A DNA stretch of 63,180 bases from CAIQJJ01 sp964606085 (GTDB lineage Bacteria > Chloroflexota > Anaerolineae > Anaerolineales > UBA4823): assembly GCA_964606085.1 (NCBI GenBank), contig CAZSFD010000019.1, positions 1 to 63,180 of the forward strand, given 5' to 3'. The notes beneath the pieces are model-generated. The model saw only the letters and a list, made by a program, of their open reading frames with translations. It did not search any database and was not told the DNA's origin. Shown in pieces: positions 8,811 through 20,127 of the stretch; the first letter of the stretch is position 1; each line of letters begins with the position of its first letter. Made by a program: the position numbers and the translations under genes.

Positions 8811-9686
8811 TTAAGCAGTCGCCAGGGCGTCGGCGATGGCGCGAATATGGTCGGGCGTGCTGCCGCAGCACCCGCCGAAAATTTTCACCCCTTCGGCGGC
8901 GAATTGGTGGGCATATTCGGCCATGATCTGGGGGGTAACATCGTAGACCAGGTCTTCACCGCTGGCGTGGGGCAGGCCGGCGTTCGGCTTGGCCATCAGC
9001 ACGGCGGCGGGTTCGGCCTGGCGCATCTCCTGGATGGCGGTGAGCGTTTCGGTCAGCGTGCGCCCGCAGTTCGCTCCTACGGCAGCCACGCCCAACGCCC
9101 AGATTTCGCGCACGGCCAGGGCGGGCTTGAGGCCCATCATCGTGCGCCCGCGTGTGTCGAAGCTGAAGGTGACGACGATGGGCAGGCTGGTGGCCTGTTT
9201 GGCCCCTTCTACGGCGGCTTTGGCCTCGTTGAGATCGCTCATCGTCTCGATCAAAATGGCATCTGCCCCGCCTTCAGCCAGGGCGCCGGCCTGCTGAGCG
9301 AAGGCGGCCACGGCATCGGTGTAGGGCAATGTCCCCATGGGTTCGAGCAATTGCCCGGTCGGGCCGATGTCGCCGAAGACCAGCACCCTGTCGCCAGCCA
9401 CGGCGCGCGCCAGGCTGGCAGCGGCCCGGTTGATGGCCGCGCATTGCTCGCTCAGCCCTTCGCGCTCCAGGCGGATGCGGCTGCCGCCAAAGGTGTTGGT
9501 GAGGATCACGTTGCAACCGGCCTCCACATAGGCGCGATACAGGGCATTTACAGCATCTGGATTTTCCAGGTTCCAGCGTTCGGGGGCCGCACCGCGCGGC
9601 AGGCCGGCCTTTTGCAGCATCGTTCCGGTGGCGCCATCGGCCACCAAAACACCGGGTTGGTTCAATTGGGCGAGAAAATTGGGCAT
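8811..9686 (-). CDS. Homocysteine S-methyltransferase family protein
   Basis: A 291-residue stand-alone homocysteine-binding barrel. It carries DGATGTMLQ near the N-terminus, GANCGRTL and the terminal GGCCGSTPDHI motif, whose cysteines bind the catalytic zinc. The start is set at 9686 because the upstream in-frame ATG lies inside the ribosome binding site (tggaggatgcaATG). The family moves a methyl group from a donor such as S-methylmethionine, betaine or methyl-THF to homocysteine. No MetH cobalamin or methyl-THF domain is attached, so the methyl donor is not determined here. Only the lipoprotein gene follows on the same strand. Confidence 0.82.
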   Translation of the reverse strand: MPNFLAQLNQPGVLVADGATGTMLQKAGLPRGAAPERWNLENPDAVNALYRAYVEAGCNVILTNTFGGSRIRLEREGLSEQCAAINRAAASLARAVAGDRVLVFGDIGPTGQLLEPMGTLPYTDAVAAFAQQAGALAEGGADAILIETMSDLNEAKAAVEGAKQATSLPIVVTFSFDTRGRTMMGLKPALAVREIWALGVAAVGANCGRTLTETLTAIQEMRQAEPAAVLMAKPNAGLPHASGEDLVYDVTPQIMAEYAHQFAAEGVKIFGGCCGSTPDHIRAIADALATA

Positions 9687-9745
9687 TGCATCCTCCATAA
9701 TTCTAGTACCTTACGAGTCAAGTTCTTGCTTTTTGTGCAAAGATT

Positions 9746-9825
9746 TTTAACCACAAAGGACACGAAGATTCACGAAGGCTTCTTTGGGTTTTCCTTCGTG
9801 TTCCTTTGAGTCCTTTGTGGTTAAA
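9746..9825. repeat. Dispersed inverted repeat of the ccacaaaggacacgaag type
   Basis: tttaaccacaaagga (9746-9760) is perfectly complementary to tcctttgtggttaaa (9811-9825), and inner parts (cacgaag / cttcgtg) also match. From general knowledge this resembles a repeat seen in many environmental bacterial genomes. It lies between divergent genes and could fold in either transcript. Confidence 0.6.
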
Positions 9826-9931
9826 GGTTTTGCTTTTCCGGCTTGTCCGGGTTGGGTTTATCTTCTATGGGCCGAATTGTACTCTTGCCGCGCTGTTTTG
9901 TCAGAAAATATCATCGGGTGGCCTGCTGCAT

Positions 9932-9937
9932 TATAAT
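9932..9937 (+). promoter_or_regulatory. Candidate -10 element for the YyaL/prs genes
   Basis: A perfect TATAAT lies 46 bp before the ATG at 9983, but no good -35 box is found 16-18 bp upstream. Apart from this and the repeat at 9746-9825, I see nothing else in the 9687-9982 spacer. Confidence 0.35.
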
Positions 9938-9982
9938 CCGTCCACCCATTTGTTTTTCACCCCTCCCTTACAGGTATCTCCT

Positions 9983-12037
9983 ATGCCCAATCACCTCCAG
10001 CACGAAAATTCTCCCTACCTGCTTCAACATGCCGATAACCCCGTAGACTGGTACCCGTGGGGGCCAGAAGCCCTCGCCAAAGCCCGCGCCGAAGACAAGC
10101 CCATCTTCCTGTCCATCGGTTACGCCGCCTGCCATTGGTGTCATGTCATGGCGCACGAATCTTTTGCAGATGCCAACACGGCCGCTCTCATGAACCAACA
10201 TTTTGTCAACATCAAGGTGGACCGCGAAGAACGCCCCGACCTCGATGGCATTTACATGCAAGCGGTGGTCGCCCTGACCGGCAGCGGCGGGTGGCCGATG
10301 AGCGTCTTTTTGACGCCAGATGGCGTGCCATTTTTGGGCGGCACCTACTTCCCCCCGCAGCGGCGCTACAATATGCCCGGCTTTCGTGAGTTGCTCCTGG
10401 CCGTCAGCCACGCCTGGACGAACGACCGCGCCCGCATGCTCGAAAACGGCCAGCAACTGCTCGAACACATTGGCAGCACCGCCGGGCCGCAAGCGGCGGC
10501 GAGCGCGGCGACGACCACCGCGGCGCTCCAGCCATCCACGCTCGATCAGGCCGCGGCAGCCCTGGCGCAAAACTACGATTGGGCGCATGGCGGCTGGGGC
10601 CGCGCCCCGAAATTTCCGCAGCCGATGGCGATAGCGTTTTTGCTGCGCCGGGCCACGCGTGGCGATGTGTTCGCCCGCGACCTGGCCGTCCACGCGCTGC
10701 GCGCCATGGCGAAGGGCGGCATGTACGACGTGATCGGCGGCGGCTTTGCCCGTTACGCCACCGACGATCACTGGCGCATCCCGCACTTTGAAAAGATGCT
10801 GTACGATAACGCCCAACTGGCCCTGGCCTATTTGCACGCCTGGCTGCTCACGCACGAAGCCCATTTTCGCCAGGTGTGCGAGGAGACGCTCGATTTTGTC
10901 CTGCGCGAAATGACCCACCCGGCTGGCGGTTTTACGAGCAGCCTCGATGCCGACAGCGAGGGCGAAGAAGGCAAATTTTACGCCTGGACGCCCGACGAAG
11001 TGCGCGCCGCGCTGCCAGACGCTCATGATTGCGCTTTCTTCACCGCCGCCTATCCCGTCACCCAGGCTGGCAATTTCGAGGGCAAAAACATCCTCCAGCG
11101 GGCGCTCAGCGATGAGCAACTGGCCGAACAATTCCAGCGGCCCGTGGCCGACATTGCCGCCAGTTTGCGGGCGCTGCATCAGCGCTTATTGGTCGTTCGC
11201 GCGCGGCGTGTGCGCCCCAGCACCGATGACAAAGTTTTGACCGCCTGGAATGCGCTGATGCTGACCGCCTTCGCCGAAGCCGGGCGCTATCTGCAGCGGG
11301 CCGATTATCTGACCGCCGCGCAGCGCAACGCCCGCTTCCTGCTCGACAACCTGTTTGAACAGGGCCGACTGCTGCGTTCGTGGCGGGCGGGCCGCGCCAG
11401 ACACAGCGCTTACCTGGAAGATTACGCCGCCCTCTGCCTGGCGCTGCTTTCGCTCTATCAATCTGACCCTGCCCCACGCTGGTTTGAGGCCGCCCAACGC
11501 CTGGCCGACGATATGCTGGCGCACTTTGCCGATCCCGCGGGCGGCTTCTTCGATACCCGCGACGATCACGAAAGCCTGATCACCCGCCCCAAAGACCTGC
11601 AAGATAACGCCACCCCCTGCGGCAATTCCCTGGCGGCTCTGGCTTTGCGGCAACTGGCGGCCTATACAGGCGAAGATCGCTACCGCAGCCGGGCCGAAGC
11701 CGCCATCTCTCTCATGCAACCCCTGGCCGAACGCTACCCTACGGCCTTTGCCCACTGGCTGTGCGCCCTCGATTTCGCCCTCGGCCCGGTGCAGGAAGTG
11801 GTCATCGTGGGCGCAGCCGACGAACCGGCAACCCTGGCGCTGACCCGCACGCTGTGGGAAGCCTATCGCCCGCGTTTGGTGGCTGCCCACATCACCGGAG
11901 ATGCGCCGCTCGACACGCCGCCCCTGGTTGCCGGGCGTACCCTGCACCAGAATCAGCCAGCGGCTTATGTTTGCGCCCAGTTCGTCTGCCAGCGGCCCGT
12001 TCAAACCGCCGAAGCCTTGCGAAAAGTATTGGCATAA
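9983..12037 (+). CDS. Thioredoxin-domain protein of the YyaL/DUF255 (SPATA20) family
   Basis: A 684-residue protein. The start is at 9983 (MPNHLQHENSPYLLQHADNPVDWYPWG), the invariant N-terminus of this family. A thioredoxin-like domain covers residues 1-160 and contains the CHWCH redox motif. The rest resembles an alpha/alpha-barrel of the six-hairpin glycosidase or N-acylglucosamine epimerase type, with family motifs such as GGWGRAPKFPQP and HFEKMLYDNAQL. The protein has no signal peptide. The biochemical role of the family is unsettled. prs follows after 22 bp and is probably cotranscribed. Confidence 0.88.
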   Translation: MPNHLQHENSPYLLQHADNPVDWYPWGPEALAKARAEDKPIFLSIGYAACHWCHVMAHESFADANTAALMNQHFVNIKVDREERPDLDGIYMQAVVALTGSGGWPMSVFLTPDGVPFLGGTYFPPQRRYNMPGFRELLLAVSHAWTNDRARMLENGQQLLEHIGSTAGPQAAASAATTTAALQPSTLDQAAAALAQNYDWAHGGWGRAPKFPQPMAIAFLLRRATRGDVFARDLAVHALRAMAKGGMYDVIGGGFARYATDDHWRIPHFEKMLYDNAQLALAYLHAWLLTHEAHFRQVCEETLDFVLREMTHPAGGFTSSLDADSEGEEGKFYAWTPDEVRAALPDAHDCAFFTAAYPVTQAGNFEGKNILQRALSDEQLAEQFQRPVADIAASLRALHQRLLVVRARRVRPSTDDKVLTAWNALMLTAFAEAGRYLQRADYLTAAQRNARFLLDNLFEQGRLLRSWRAGRARHSAYLEDYAALCLALLSLYQSDPAPRWFEAAQRLADDMLAHFADPAGGFFDTRDDHESLITRPKDLQDNATPCGNSLAALALRQLAAYTGEDRYRSRAEAAISLMQPLAERYPTAFAHWLCALDFALGPVQEVVIVGAADEPATLALTRTLWEAYRPRLVAAHITGDAPLDTPPLVAGRTLHQNQPAAYVCAQFVCQRPVQTAEALRKVLA

Positions 12038-12059
12038 CCTCAACACCCTGGAGAAGTTT

Positions 12060-13079
12060 ATGAGTCACCGCCTCAACAAAATAGACCCCGAAGATATCCG
12101 CATGTTCAGCGGCAGTTCCAACCCCAAACTGGCGCGCAAGATCGCCAATTACATGGAAGTGCCGCTGCTCCCCACGCTCATCCGTCGTTTTAGCAACGAC
12201 AACCTGTACGTGCAGCTTGGCGAAAGCGTGCGCGGGCGGGTGGTCGTCATCGTGCAGAGCTTCAGCCCGCCGGTCAACGATCACATCATGGAATTGTTTA
12301 TGATGCTCGATGCCGCCCGCGGGGCCGGGGCGCGCGAAATTCACGCCATCATCCCCTACTACTCGTTCGCCCGCTCCGACAAAAAAGACGCCCCGCGCAT
12401 CAGCATCACCGGGCGGTTGATCGCCAAGCTGCTCGGTGAGGCGGGCGCTACGCATGTTGTCACCATGACGCTGCATTCGGCCCAGGTGCATGGCTTCTTC
12501 GATATGCCGACCGACCACCTGACCTCGCGCCCGGTGCTGGTGGATTATTTCCGCAAGCAAGACCTGAGCAGCACCATCGTCGTCTCGCCTGATGCGGGCC
12601 ATGCGCTGGCGGCTACCAAGCTGGCCGAACACCTCCAACTGCCGATGGCCGCCGGCAGCAAAGAGCGCCTTTCCGACAGCTCCGTGGTCATTGGCGGGTT
12701 GATTGGCAATGTGAAGGGCTATCAAAAAGCGATCATCATTGATGACGAAATCGCCGCCGGTTCGAGCGTGGTGGGCATCGGCAAATTGCTGATTGAGCAC
12801 GGCGTGGAAGAATTGATCGCCGCCTGTACGCACGGCGTCTTTTGCGGCAACGCCTTTGAACGCCTGGCCGCCATGCCCCAGTTCACCAAAATTGTCTCCA
12901 CCGACACCGTCCCCATCCCCAAGAAAAAACGCCCCGAAAATCTCAAAGTGCTATCGGTCGCTCCGCTGTTTGCCGAGGCGATCAAGAACAACTACCTGAG
13001 CCGCGGCATTGGCGATCTGTTTGCGTTCTGGAAAGATTTCAAGCGCGCCGAAGAAGAAGACGGGCAAGACAGCGAATAA
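12060..13079 (+). CDS. prs: Ribose-phosphate pyrophosphokinase (PRPP synthase)
   Basis: A 339-residue PRPP synthase, which converts ribose 5-phosphate and ATP to PRPP for purine, pyrimidine, His and Trp synthesis. The ATG at 12060 has a ctggagaag ribosome binding site. Landmarks are the N-terminal FSGSSNPKLARKIA, the catalytic flexible-loop region PYYSFARSDKKDAPR, HSAQVHGFFDMPTDHL, and the ribose-5-phosphate/PRPP loop in IIIDDEIAAGSS. The loop deviates from the usual DDMIDTGGT, and the protein is slightly longer than the common 315 residues, so it belongs to a divergent subgroup. PRPP feeds the large purine cluster located later in the window. Confidence 0.88.
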   Translation: MSHRLNKIDPEDIRMFSGSSNPKLARKIANYMEVPLLPTLIRRFSNDNLYVQLGESVRGRVVVIVQSFSPPVNDHIMELFMMLDAARGAGAREIHAIIPYYSFARSDKKDAPRISITGRLIAKLLGEAGATHVVTMTLHSAQVHGFFDMPTDHLTSRPVLVDYFRKQDLSSTIVVSPDAGHALAATKLAEHLQLPMAAGSKERLSDSSVVIGGLIGNVKGYQKAIIIDDEIAAGSSVVGIGKLLIEHGVEELIAACTHGVFCGNAFERLAAMPQFTKIVSTDTVPIPKKKRPENLKVLSVAPLFAEAIKNNYLSRGIGDLFAFWKDFKRAEEEDGQDSE

Positions 13080-13106
13080 ATGGGGTGACGAACTCGCCAG
13101 AAATGC

Positions 13107-13115
13107 TGTTAGAAT
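13107..13115 (+). promoter_or_regulatory. Extended -10 promoter close to smpB
   Basis: TGTTAGAAT (TGn plus TAGAAT) ends 9 bp before the smpB ATG. No Shine-Dalgarno sequence precedes that ATG, so the smpB mRNA may be leaderless or nearly so (inference). Confidence 0.4.
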
Positions 13116-13124
13116 CAGCCCCCT

Positions 13125-13574
13125 ATGGAACACATCAAAGTCGTCGCCACCAACCGCAAAGCGCGGTTTGAATACTTCATCCAGGAAACCATCGAAGCGG
13201 GCATCGCCCTGATGGGCAGCGAGATCAAATCCATCCGCGCCGGGCATATCAGCCTGTCGGAAGCGTATGTGGAAATCCGCAATGGCGAGGAAGCCTGGCT
13301 GCTCGATGCGCACATTGCCCCCTACGAACAGGCCAACCGCTACGGCCACGAGCCGCGCCGCCCGCGCAAACTGCTGCTGCACAAAGGCGAAATTTACAAG
13401 CTGTGGCAAGAAGTGCGTCAAAAAGGCGTCACCATTGTCCCGTTGCGCGTCTACTTGAAAGAAGGCCGCGCCAAAGTAGAAATTGCCGTAGCCAAGGGCA
13501 AAAAGCTCTACGACAAACGCGAAACCATCGCCAGGCGCGACGCCGAACGCAGCGCCAGGCGCGAAGATTACTAA
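13125..13574 (+). CDS. smpB: SsrA-binding protein SmpB
   Basis: A 149-residue protein that binds tmRNA and brings it to stalled ribosomes for trans-translation. It matches SmpB throughout: KVVATNRKARFEYFI at the N-terminus, LMGSEIKSIRAG, the ISLSEAYVEI strand, HEPRRPRKLLLHKGEI, and the basic tail GKKLYDKRETIARRDAERSARRED that enters the ribosome. The start at 13125 gives the normal length. There is no recognisable ribosome binding site, but an extended -10 lies just upstream. The tmRNA gene itself is not in this window. Confidence 0.97.
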   Translation: MEHIKVVATNRKARFEYFIQETIEAGIALMGSEIKSIRAGHISLSEAYVEIRNGEEAWLLDAHIAPYEQANRYGHEPRRPRKLLLHKGEIYKLWQEVRQKGVTIVPLRVYLKEGRAKVEIAVAKGKKLYDKRETIARRDAERSARREDY

Positions 13575-13586
13575 TTGGAGACCCCC

Positions 13587-14591
13587 ATGAAAGTGATTCA
13601 CGCTTTCGGTGCAAAAGATGTACGGCTGGTCGAAGTCCCCGAACCAACGCCCGGCGAGGGGCAAGTGCTGGTGCGCGTGCTGGCCAGCGGCATCTGCGGT
13701 TCAGACAAATGGCTGTGGCGGCACCCTGAACCGGTGAAAAACGTGCAGGGTCACGAGGTGGCCGGAGAAGTGATCGGCCTCGGGCCGGGTGTGCGCCGCC
13801 TGAAGGTGGGCGACCGTGTGGCCGTCAACAATGTGGGTGGCTGCGGAAGCTGCCCGGCCTGCCGGGCTGGCGAGTTTGTCCTCTGCCCATCGTGGGATGG
13901 CTCGCGCGACATCAACAACGGCTACGGCGAAATCCTGGCCGCCTGGGAGCGCAACTGCCTGAAACTGCGCGACGAAGTGGATATGGTCACTGCCGCGCAA
14001 ATTTTCGACAACTTCGGCACGCCCCTTTCGGCCCTCGACCGTGGGGATGTGCGCCCTGGCGACGACGTGCTGATCACCGGCTGCGGGCCAATTGGCCTGG
14101 CCGCCATCCTGCTTGCCAAACTGCGCGGCGCATTCGTCGTTGCCGCCGACCCGCTGCCCGCCCGCCGCGACTTCGCCGCCTCGCTCGGCGCAGACATCAC
14201 CCTGCCGCCTGACGAAGCGCTGCCCGCCGCCGTGCGCAGCGTCACCGATGGCCTGGGCGTGCGCGTGGCGGTCGAATGTTCGGGCAAATCGCCTTCCTAC
14301 CCCGTCGCGCTCGCGGCCTTGCGGGTGGGAGGCACGTTCGTGTGCGTGGGCGAAGGCGCACAAGTTGATCTGCACCCCAGTGATACGCTGATCCGCCGCC
14401 GCCTGACGATGGCCGGCTCGTGGTATTCGGGCATGCGCCAGGGCCAGCTTTTGCAGGATTGGATCGCCGAAGGCAAGATCAGGCCGTCGCTGCTGGTCAG
14501 CCACACCGCCCCGCTGGCCGAGTTCCCGCGCCTGTTCCAGATGGCGTGCGAACAGCCGGATGTGGTGATGAAGGCGATGATTGTGGGATAA
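13587..14591 (+). CDS. Zinc-dependent alcohol (polyol) dehydrogenase, MDR family
   Basis: A 334-residue medium-chain dehydrogenase with an N-terminal GroES-like catalytic domain and a Rossmann fold. Catalytic-zinc residues appear in CGSDKW and GHEVAGEV. Structural-zinc cysteines appear in CGSCPACRAGEFVLC. The NAD(P)-binding motif is TGCGPIGLAAILLAK. I chose ATG 13587, which follows ttggagaccccc. The family oxidises secondary alcohols, for example sorbitol, threonine or butanediol; the substrate cannot be named from sequence alone. An aldo/keto reductase starts 34 bp downstream. Confidence 0.85.
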   Translation: MKVIHAFGAKDVRLVEVPEPTPGEGQVLVRVLASGICGSDKWLWRHPEPVKNVQGHEVAGEVIGLGPGVRRLKVGDRVAVNNVGGCGSCPACRAGEFVLCPSWDGSRDINNGYGEILAAWERNCLKLRDEVDMVTAAQIFDNFGTPLSALDRGDVRPGDDVLITGCGPIGLAAILLAKLRGAFVVAADPLPARRDFAASLGADITLPPDEALPAAVRSVTDGLGVRVAVECSGKSPSYPVALAALRVGGTFVCVGEGAQVDLHPSDTLIRRRLTMAGSWYSGMRQGQLLQDWIAEGKIRPSLLVSHTAPLAEFPRLFQMACEQPDVVMKAMIVG

Positions 14592-14625
14592 CCAGCCATG
14601 CCCATTTGTATAGAAAGGATTCCCC

Positions 14626-15624
14626 ATGCCTTACGATGCTTCCCCCACCCGATACGATTCAATGTCATACCGCCGCAGCGGACGCAGCGGCCTCAAGCTG
14701 CCGGCCATCTCGCTGGGTCTGTGGCATAACTTTGGCGGCGTGGATACGCTTGAAAATATGCGCGCCATGCTGCGGCGCGCCTTCGACCTCGGCGTGACCC
14801 ACTTCGACCTGGCCAACAACTACGGCCCGCCGCCCGGCTCTGCCGAAGAGAACTTTGGCCGCCTGCTCAAACAAGATTTTGCCCCCTACCGCGACGAACT
14901 GATCCTCTCGACCAAAGCCGGTTATTGGATGTGGCCGGGGCCGTATGGCGAGTGGGGGTCGCGTAAATACCTTATCGCCAGCCTCGACCAGAGCCTCAAG
15001 CGCATGGGCCTGGAATACGTGGATATCTTCTACCACCACCGCCCCGACCCCGACACCCCGCTCGAAGAAACCATGATGGCGCTCGATTATGCCGTGCGCT
15101 CTGGGCGTGCGCTGTACGCCGCCATCTCCAACTACCCCGCCGAAAAAGCGCGCCAGGCGGCTCAAATTTTGCGCCAACTCGGCACGCCGCTGCTGATCCA
15201 CCAGCCCTATTACAATATGTTTGGCCGCTGGATTGAAGATGGCCTGCTGCAAACACTGGACGAAGAAGGCGTGGGCTGCATCGCCTTCTCGCCGTTGGCC
15301 CAGGGCGTGCTGACGAACAAATACCTCGCCGGCGACATCCCCGCAGGCTCGCGCGCTGCCAAAGCGCACGGCTTCCTGCGCCCCGAACACGTCACCGACG
15401 ACAAGATCGTCAAGGCCCGCAAGCTCAACGAAATTGCCCAGGCGCGCGGCCAAACGCTGGCGCAGTTAGCGCTGGCCTGGGTGTTGCGACACCCCGGCAT
15501 GACCTCGGCCCTGATCGGCGCCAGCAAGGTCAGCCAGGTGGAAGACAGCGTGGCCGCCCTGCAAAACCTTGCTTTCAGCGGCGATGAATTGGCGCAGATT
15601 GACGCCATTCTCGGCCAGGCGTAG
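14626..15624 (+). CDS. Aldo/keto reductase, YghZ-like
   Basis: A 332-residue AKR with the TIM-barrel catalytic tetrad visible in order: Asp/Tyr in THFDLANNYGPP, Lys in STKAGYWMWPGPYG, and His in IFYHHRPDPDTP. The long GYWMWPGPYGEWGSRKYL insertion and the QPYYNMFGRWIE stretch match the E. coli YghZ (L-glyceraldehyde 3-phosphate reductase) group, which detoxifies aldehydes with NADPH. The start follows agaaaggattcccc. It is probably cotranscribed with the zinc dehydrogenase. A repeat cluster separates it from the GH3 gene. Confidence 0.88.
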   Translation: MPYDASPTRYDSMSYRRSGRSGLKLPAISLGLWHNFGGVDTLENMRAMLRRAFDLGVTHFDLANNYGPPPGSAEENFGRLLKQDFAPYRDELILSTKAGYWMWPGPYGEWGSRKYLIASLDQSLKRMGLEYVDIFYHHRPDPDTPLEETMMALDYAVRSGRALYAAISNYPAEKARQAAQILRQLGTPLLIHQPYYNMFGRWIEDGLLQTLDEEGVGCIAFSPLAQGVLTNKYLAGDIPAGSRAAKAHGFLRPEHVTDDKIVKARKLNEIAQARGQTLAQLALAWVLRHPGMTSALIGASKVSQVEDSVAALQNLAFSGDELAQIDAILGQA

Positions 15625-15676
15625 CCGCCGTCTATACTGCTCATGTGGATCAATTGCGCTTTTGTCTGCCGTCCCC

Positions 15677-15812
15677 GCCCGGCGATTAATCGCCGGGCTC
15701 GTGCGACGTTGGGTCGCCAGCAGCGCCTGATCAATCAGGCTAAATCATCGTCCATGCCTTCAAGCTAGATTTATCCAGCGCCGCTTGATAGCCCGGGCAT
15801 TCATGTCCGGGC
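15677..15812. repeat. Cluster of three REP-like palindromes
   Basis: A 22-bp perfect palindrome lies at 15677-15698 (arms gcccggcgatt / aatcgccgggc). A second one is at 15725-15740 (gcctgat / atcaggc) and a third at 15791-15812 (gcccgggcat / atgtccgggc, one mismatch). They fill much of the 243-bp gap between the reductase and GH3 genes. Related palindromes recur at 54836-54884. Any of them could act as a transcript end, although none is followed by a T-run. Confidence 0.6.
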
Positions 15813-15867
15813 GGGGGCGAACTTCGTTCACATCTTTTAACTCCCCTCACAAAGGATCACCCTCGCA

Positions 15868-18048
<2,181 letters not shown>

Positions 18049-18052
18049 AAAT

Positions 18053-20098
18053 ATGACCACTTCATCTTTCATCACCCTCCACAGCCCGCGCGGCGCCAAC
18101 GCTCACTTTGCCCTGGGCATGTATGGAAATGGCGGTGGTTTTGGCCTGCAAGCCGACCGCGCCGCCGCTCACGATGTCTTCATTGGCCTGCGCCGCGGCA
18201 CACAGATCATCTGTCTGCCATTTTTCCGCAACGCCCAATCTTCAGAGCTGTCCACATTCCTCGGTGAGACCGCCCGCCCGCCAATGCTGACCGTCTCTGC
18301 TTTTGATCCAGCGGATGTGACGCGTACCTTCGGCTGGGGCAGTGACACCTGGCAGGCGCCGGGGATCGCCTTCGCCCTCTATACGCCGGTCAGCGGCATC
18401 CCCGATCCGGCCAAAAACGACATCCGCGACGCCATCACTCCCGCCCTGGCCGCCCGTCTGACGATTGACAACCGCAACAGTCACGAACCCTTGCAAGGTT
18501 TCTTTGCCGTCAATGGGCTGCGCGGCTTGCGGCTTCTCAGCGACGAAACCAACGGTGCGCTCACCGGCTGGGCCGCCATCCAGGGATACGGCTTCGCCTG
18601 CGATGCCGCCACCTATCCCAACGTGCGCGCGGTGGCCGAATGGAGCCTCGACCGCATGTTTACCCCGCCCGGCCCACTCCCCTTTGCCCTGGCAGGCATG
18701 GGCGCGCTGCTGATAGATGTGGCCCCGGGCGAGATCGCCACGCTCGATTTCGCCCTCGGCTGGTATCTCGGCCACGCCGTCACGGCCGGGTTGCACACCT
18801 GTCCATACGCCTACACCCACTATGATGATAGCCTGGCTGCTGTCTTGCGCCATGCCATCACCCGCCTGCCGGCCTGGCGCAGCGAAGCTGAAACCGCCGA
18901 CCGCCAGCTTGCCGCCAGCAAGCTCAACGCTGACCAGCAGTTCATGGTCGCTCAGGCCACGCGCAGTTATTGGGCCAGTTCGATGCTGTTCACCGATCAA
19001 AACCAGCAGCCCCGCTGGGTGGTCAACGAAGGCTCGTTTATGATGCTCAACACCTTCGACCTGGCGGTTGACCATCTTTTCTTTGAACTGCGCCAGCAGC
19101 CGTGGGTGGTCAAAAATGTGCTGGATAGCTTCGCCGACGAGTATTCGTACCACGATCAGTGCGGAGTTTCGTTTACGCACGACCAGGGCTCATTCAACAC
19201 CTTCTCGCCGCGCGGCTATTCCAGTTATGAGATCAGCGGCCAGCCCGGTTGTTATGCTTATATGACCCAGGAACAACTGATCAACTGGATTGCCTGCGCG
19301 GCGTTGTATGTGCGATCCACTGGCGATCAATCGTGGGCCGAGGGGCGGCGCAGCCTGATCGAGGACTGCCTGGCTTCGATGTTGAATCGCGACCACCCCG
19401 ACCCCGCCAGGCGCGATGGCGTGATGGATGTGGATTCCAGCCGCACACTGACCTCGGAAGAAATTACCACCTACGATTCGCTCGATCCCTCGCTGGGGCA
19501 GGCGCGGCGCAATCTGTACCTGGCGGTCAAAGGATGGGGCGCCTACCTGGGATTGGAGTGGCTGTTCAAATCGCTGGATGATTTTCAGCATGCTTTGATC
19601 GCTCGCCAGGCTGCTGAACAGGCCGCCCACACCATTGCCGCCGCGTACGATCCCTCTCTCGGCTACATCCCCGCTATTTTGGGCAGTGATGACCCATCGC
19701 CGATCATCCCCGCTATCGAAGGGCTGATTTTCCCTTACCAAATGGGAATGAACGAAGCCGTCTCTGCCGATGGGCCGTATGGCGCGATGATCCAAAAGCT
19801 GCGGCTGCATCTCGAAAACGTGCTGAAGCCAGGGGTGTGTCAGTTCGCTGATGGCAGTTGGAAGCTCTCGGCGCGCAGCGAAAACTCGTGGATCAGTAAA
19901 GTGTTCCTGTGCCAGCACATCGCCCGCCAAATCCTGGGCATGACCTTCGACCCGGCGCAAGACCGCGCCCACGCCGATTGGTGGCGCGTGGGGTCAGCCC
20001 CCAACCCTGGCATTGACCAGATTTTTGCCGGGAAAACCAGCGAGGTGGGTTTTTATTACCCGCGAGCGGTGACGAATATCTTGTGGTTGGATGAATGA
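18053..20098 (+). CDS. Glycoside hydrolase family 52 beta-xylosidase
   Basis: A 681-residue enzyme closely resembling Geobacillus GH52 beta-xylosidase along its whole length. It has LHSPRGANAHFALGM at the start, WVVNEGSFMMLNTFDLAVDHLFFEL around the known nucleophile Glu, TTYDSLDPSLGQARRNLYLA around the known acid/base Asp, and the ending FYYPRAVTNILWLDE. GH52 enzymes remove xylose from xylo-oligosaccharides with retention. There is no signal peptide, so it is intracellular. The start at 18053 lies 4 bp after the GH3 stop; a weak ribosome binding site suggests translational coupling. A TTG at 18038 in the same frame is possible but overlaps GH3. Confidence 0.93.
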   Translation: MTTSSFITLHSPRGANAHFALGMYGNGGGFGLQADRAAAHDVFIGLRRGTQIICLPFFRNAQSSELSTFLGETARPPMLTVSAFDPADVTRTFGWGSDTWQAPGIAFALYTPVSGIPDPAKNDIRDAITPALAARLTIDNRNSHEPLQGFFAVNGLRGLRLLSDETNGALTGWAAIQGYGFACDAATYPNVRAVAEWSLDRMFTPPGPLPFALAGMGALLIDVAPGEIATLDFALGWYLGHAVTAGLHTCPYAYTHYDDSLAAVLRHAITRLPAWRSEAETADRQLAASKLNADQQFMVAQATRSYWASSMLFTDQNQQPRWVVNEGSFMMLNTFDLAVDHLFFELRQQPWVVKNVLDSFADEYSYHDQCGVSFTHDQGSFNTFSPRGYSSYEISGQPGCYAYMTQEQLINWIACAALYVRSTGDQSWAEGRRSLIEDCLASMLNRDHPDPARRDGVMDVDSSRTLTSEEITTYDSLDPSLGQARRNLYLAVKGWGAYLGLEWLFKSLDDFQHALIARQAAEQAAHTIAAAYDPSLGYIPAILGSDDPSPIIPAIEGLIFPYQMGMNEAVSADGPYGAMIQKLRLHLENVLKPGVCQFADGSWKLSARSENSWISKVFLCQHIARQILGMTFDPAQDRAHADWWRVGSAPNPGIDQIFAGKTSEVGFYYPRAVTNILWLDE

Positions 20099-20127
20099 AC
20101 TGCTATTGAGAGTTGGGAGCGTGTCGG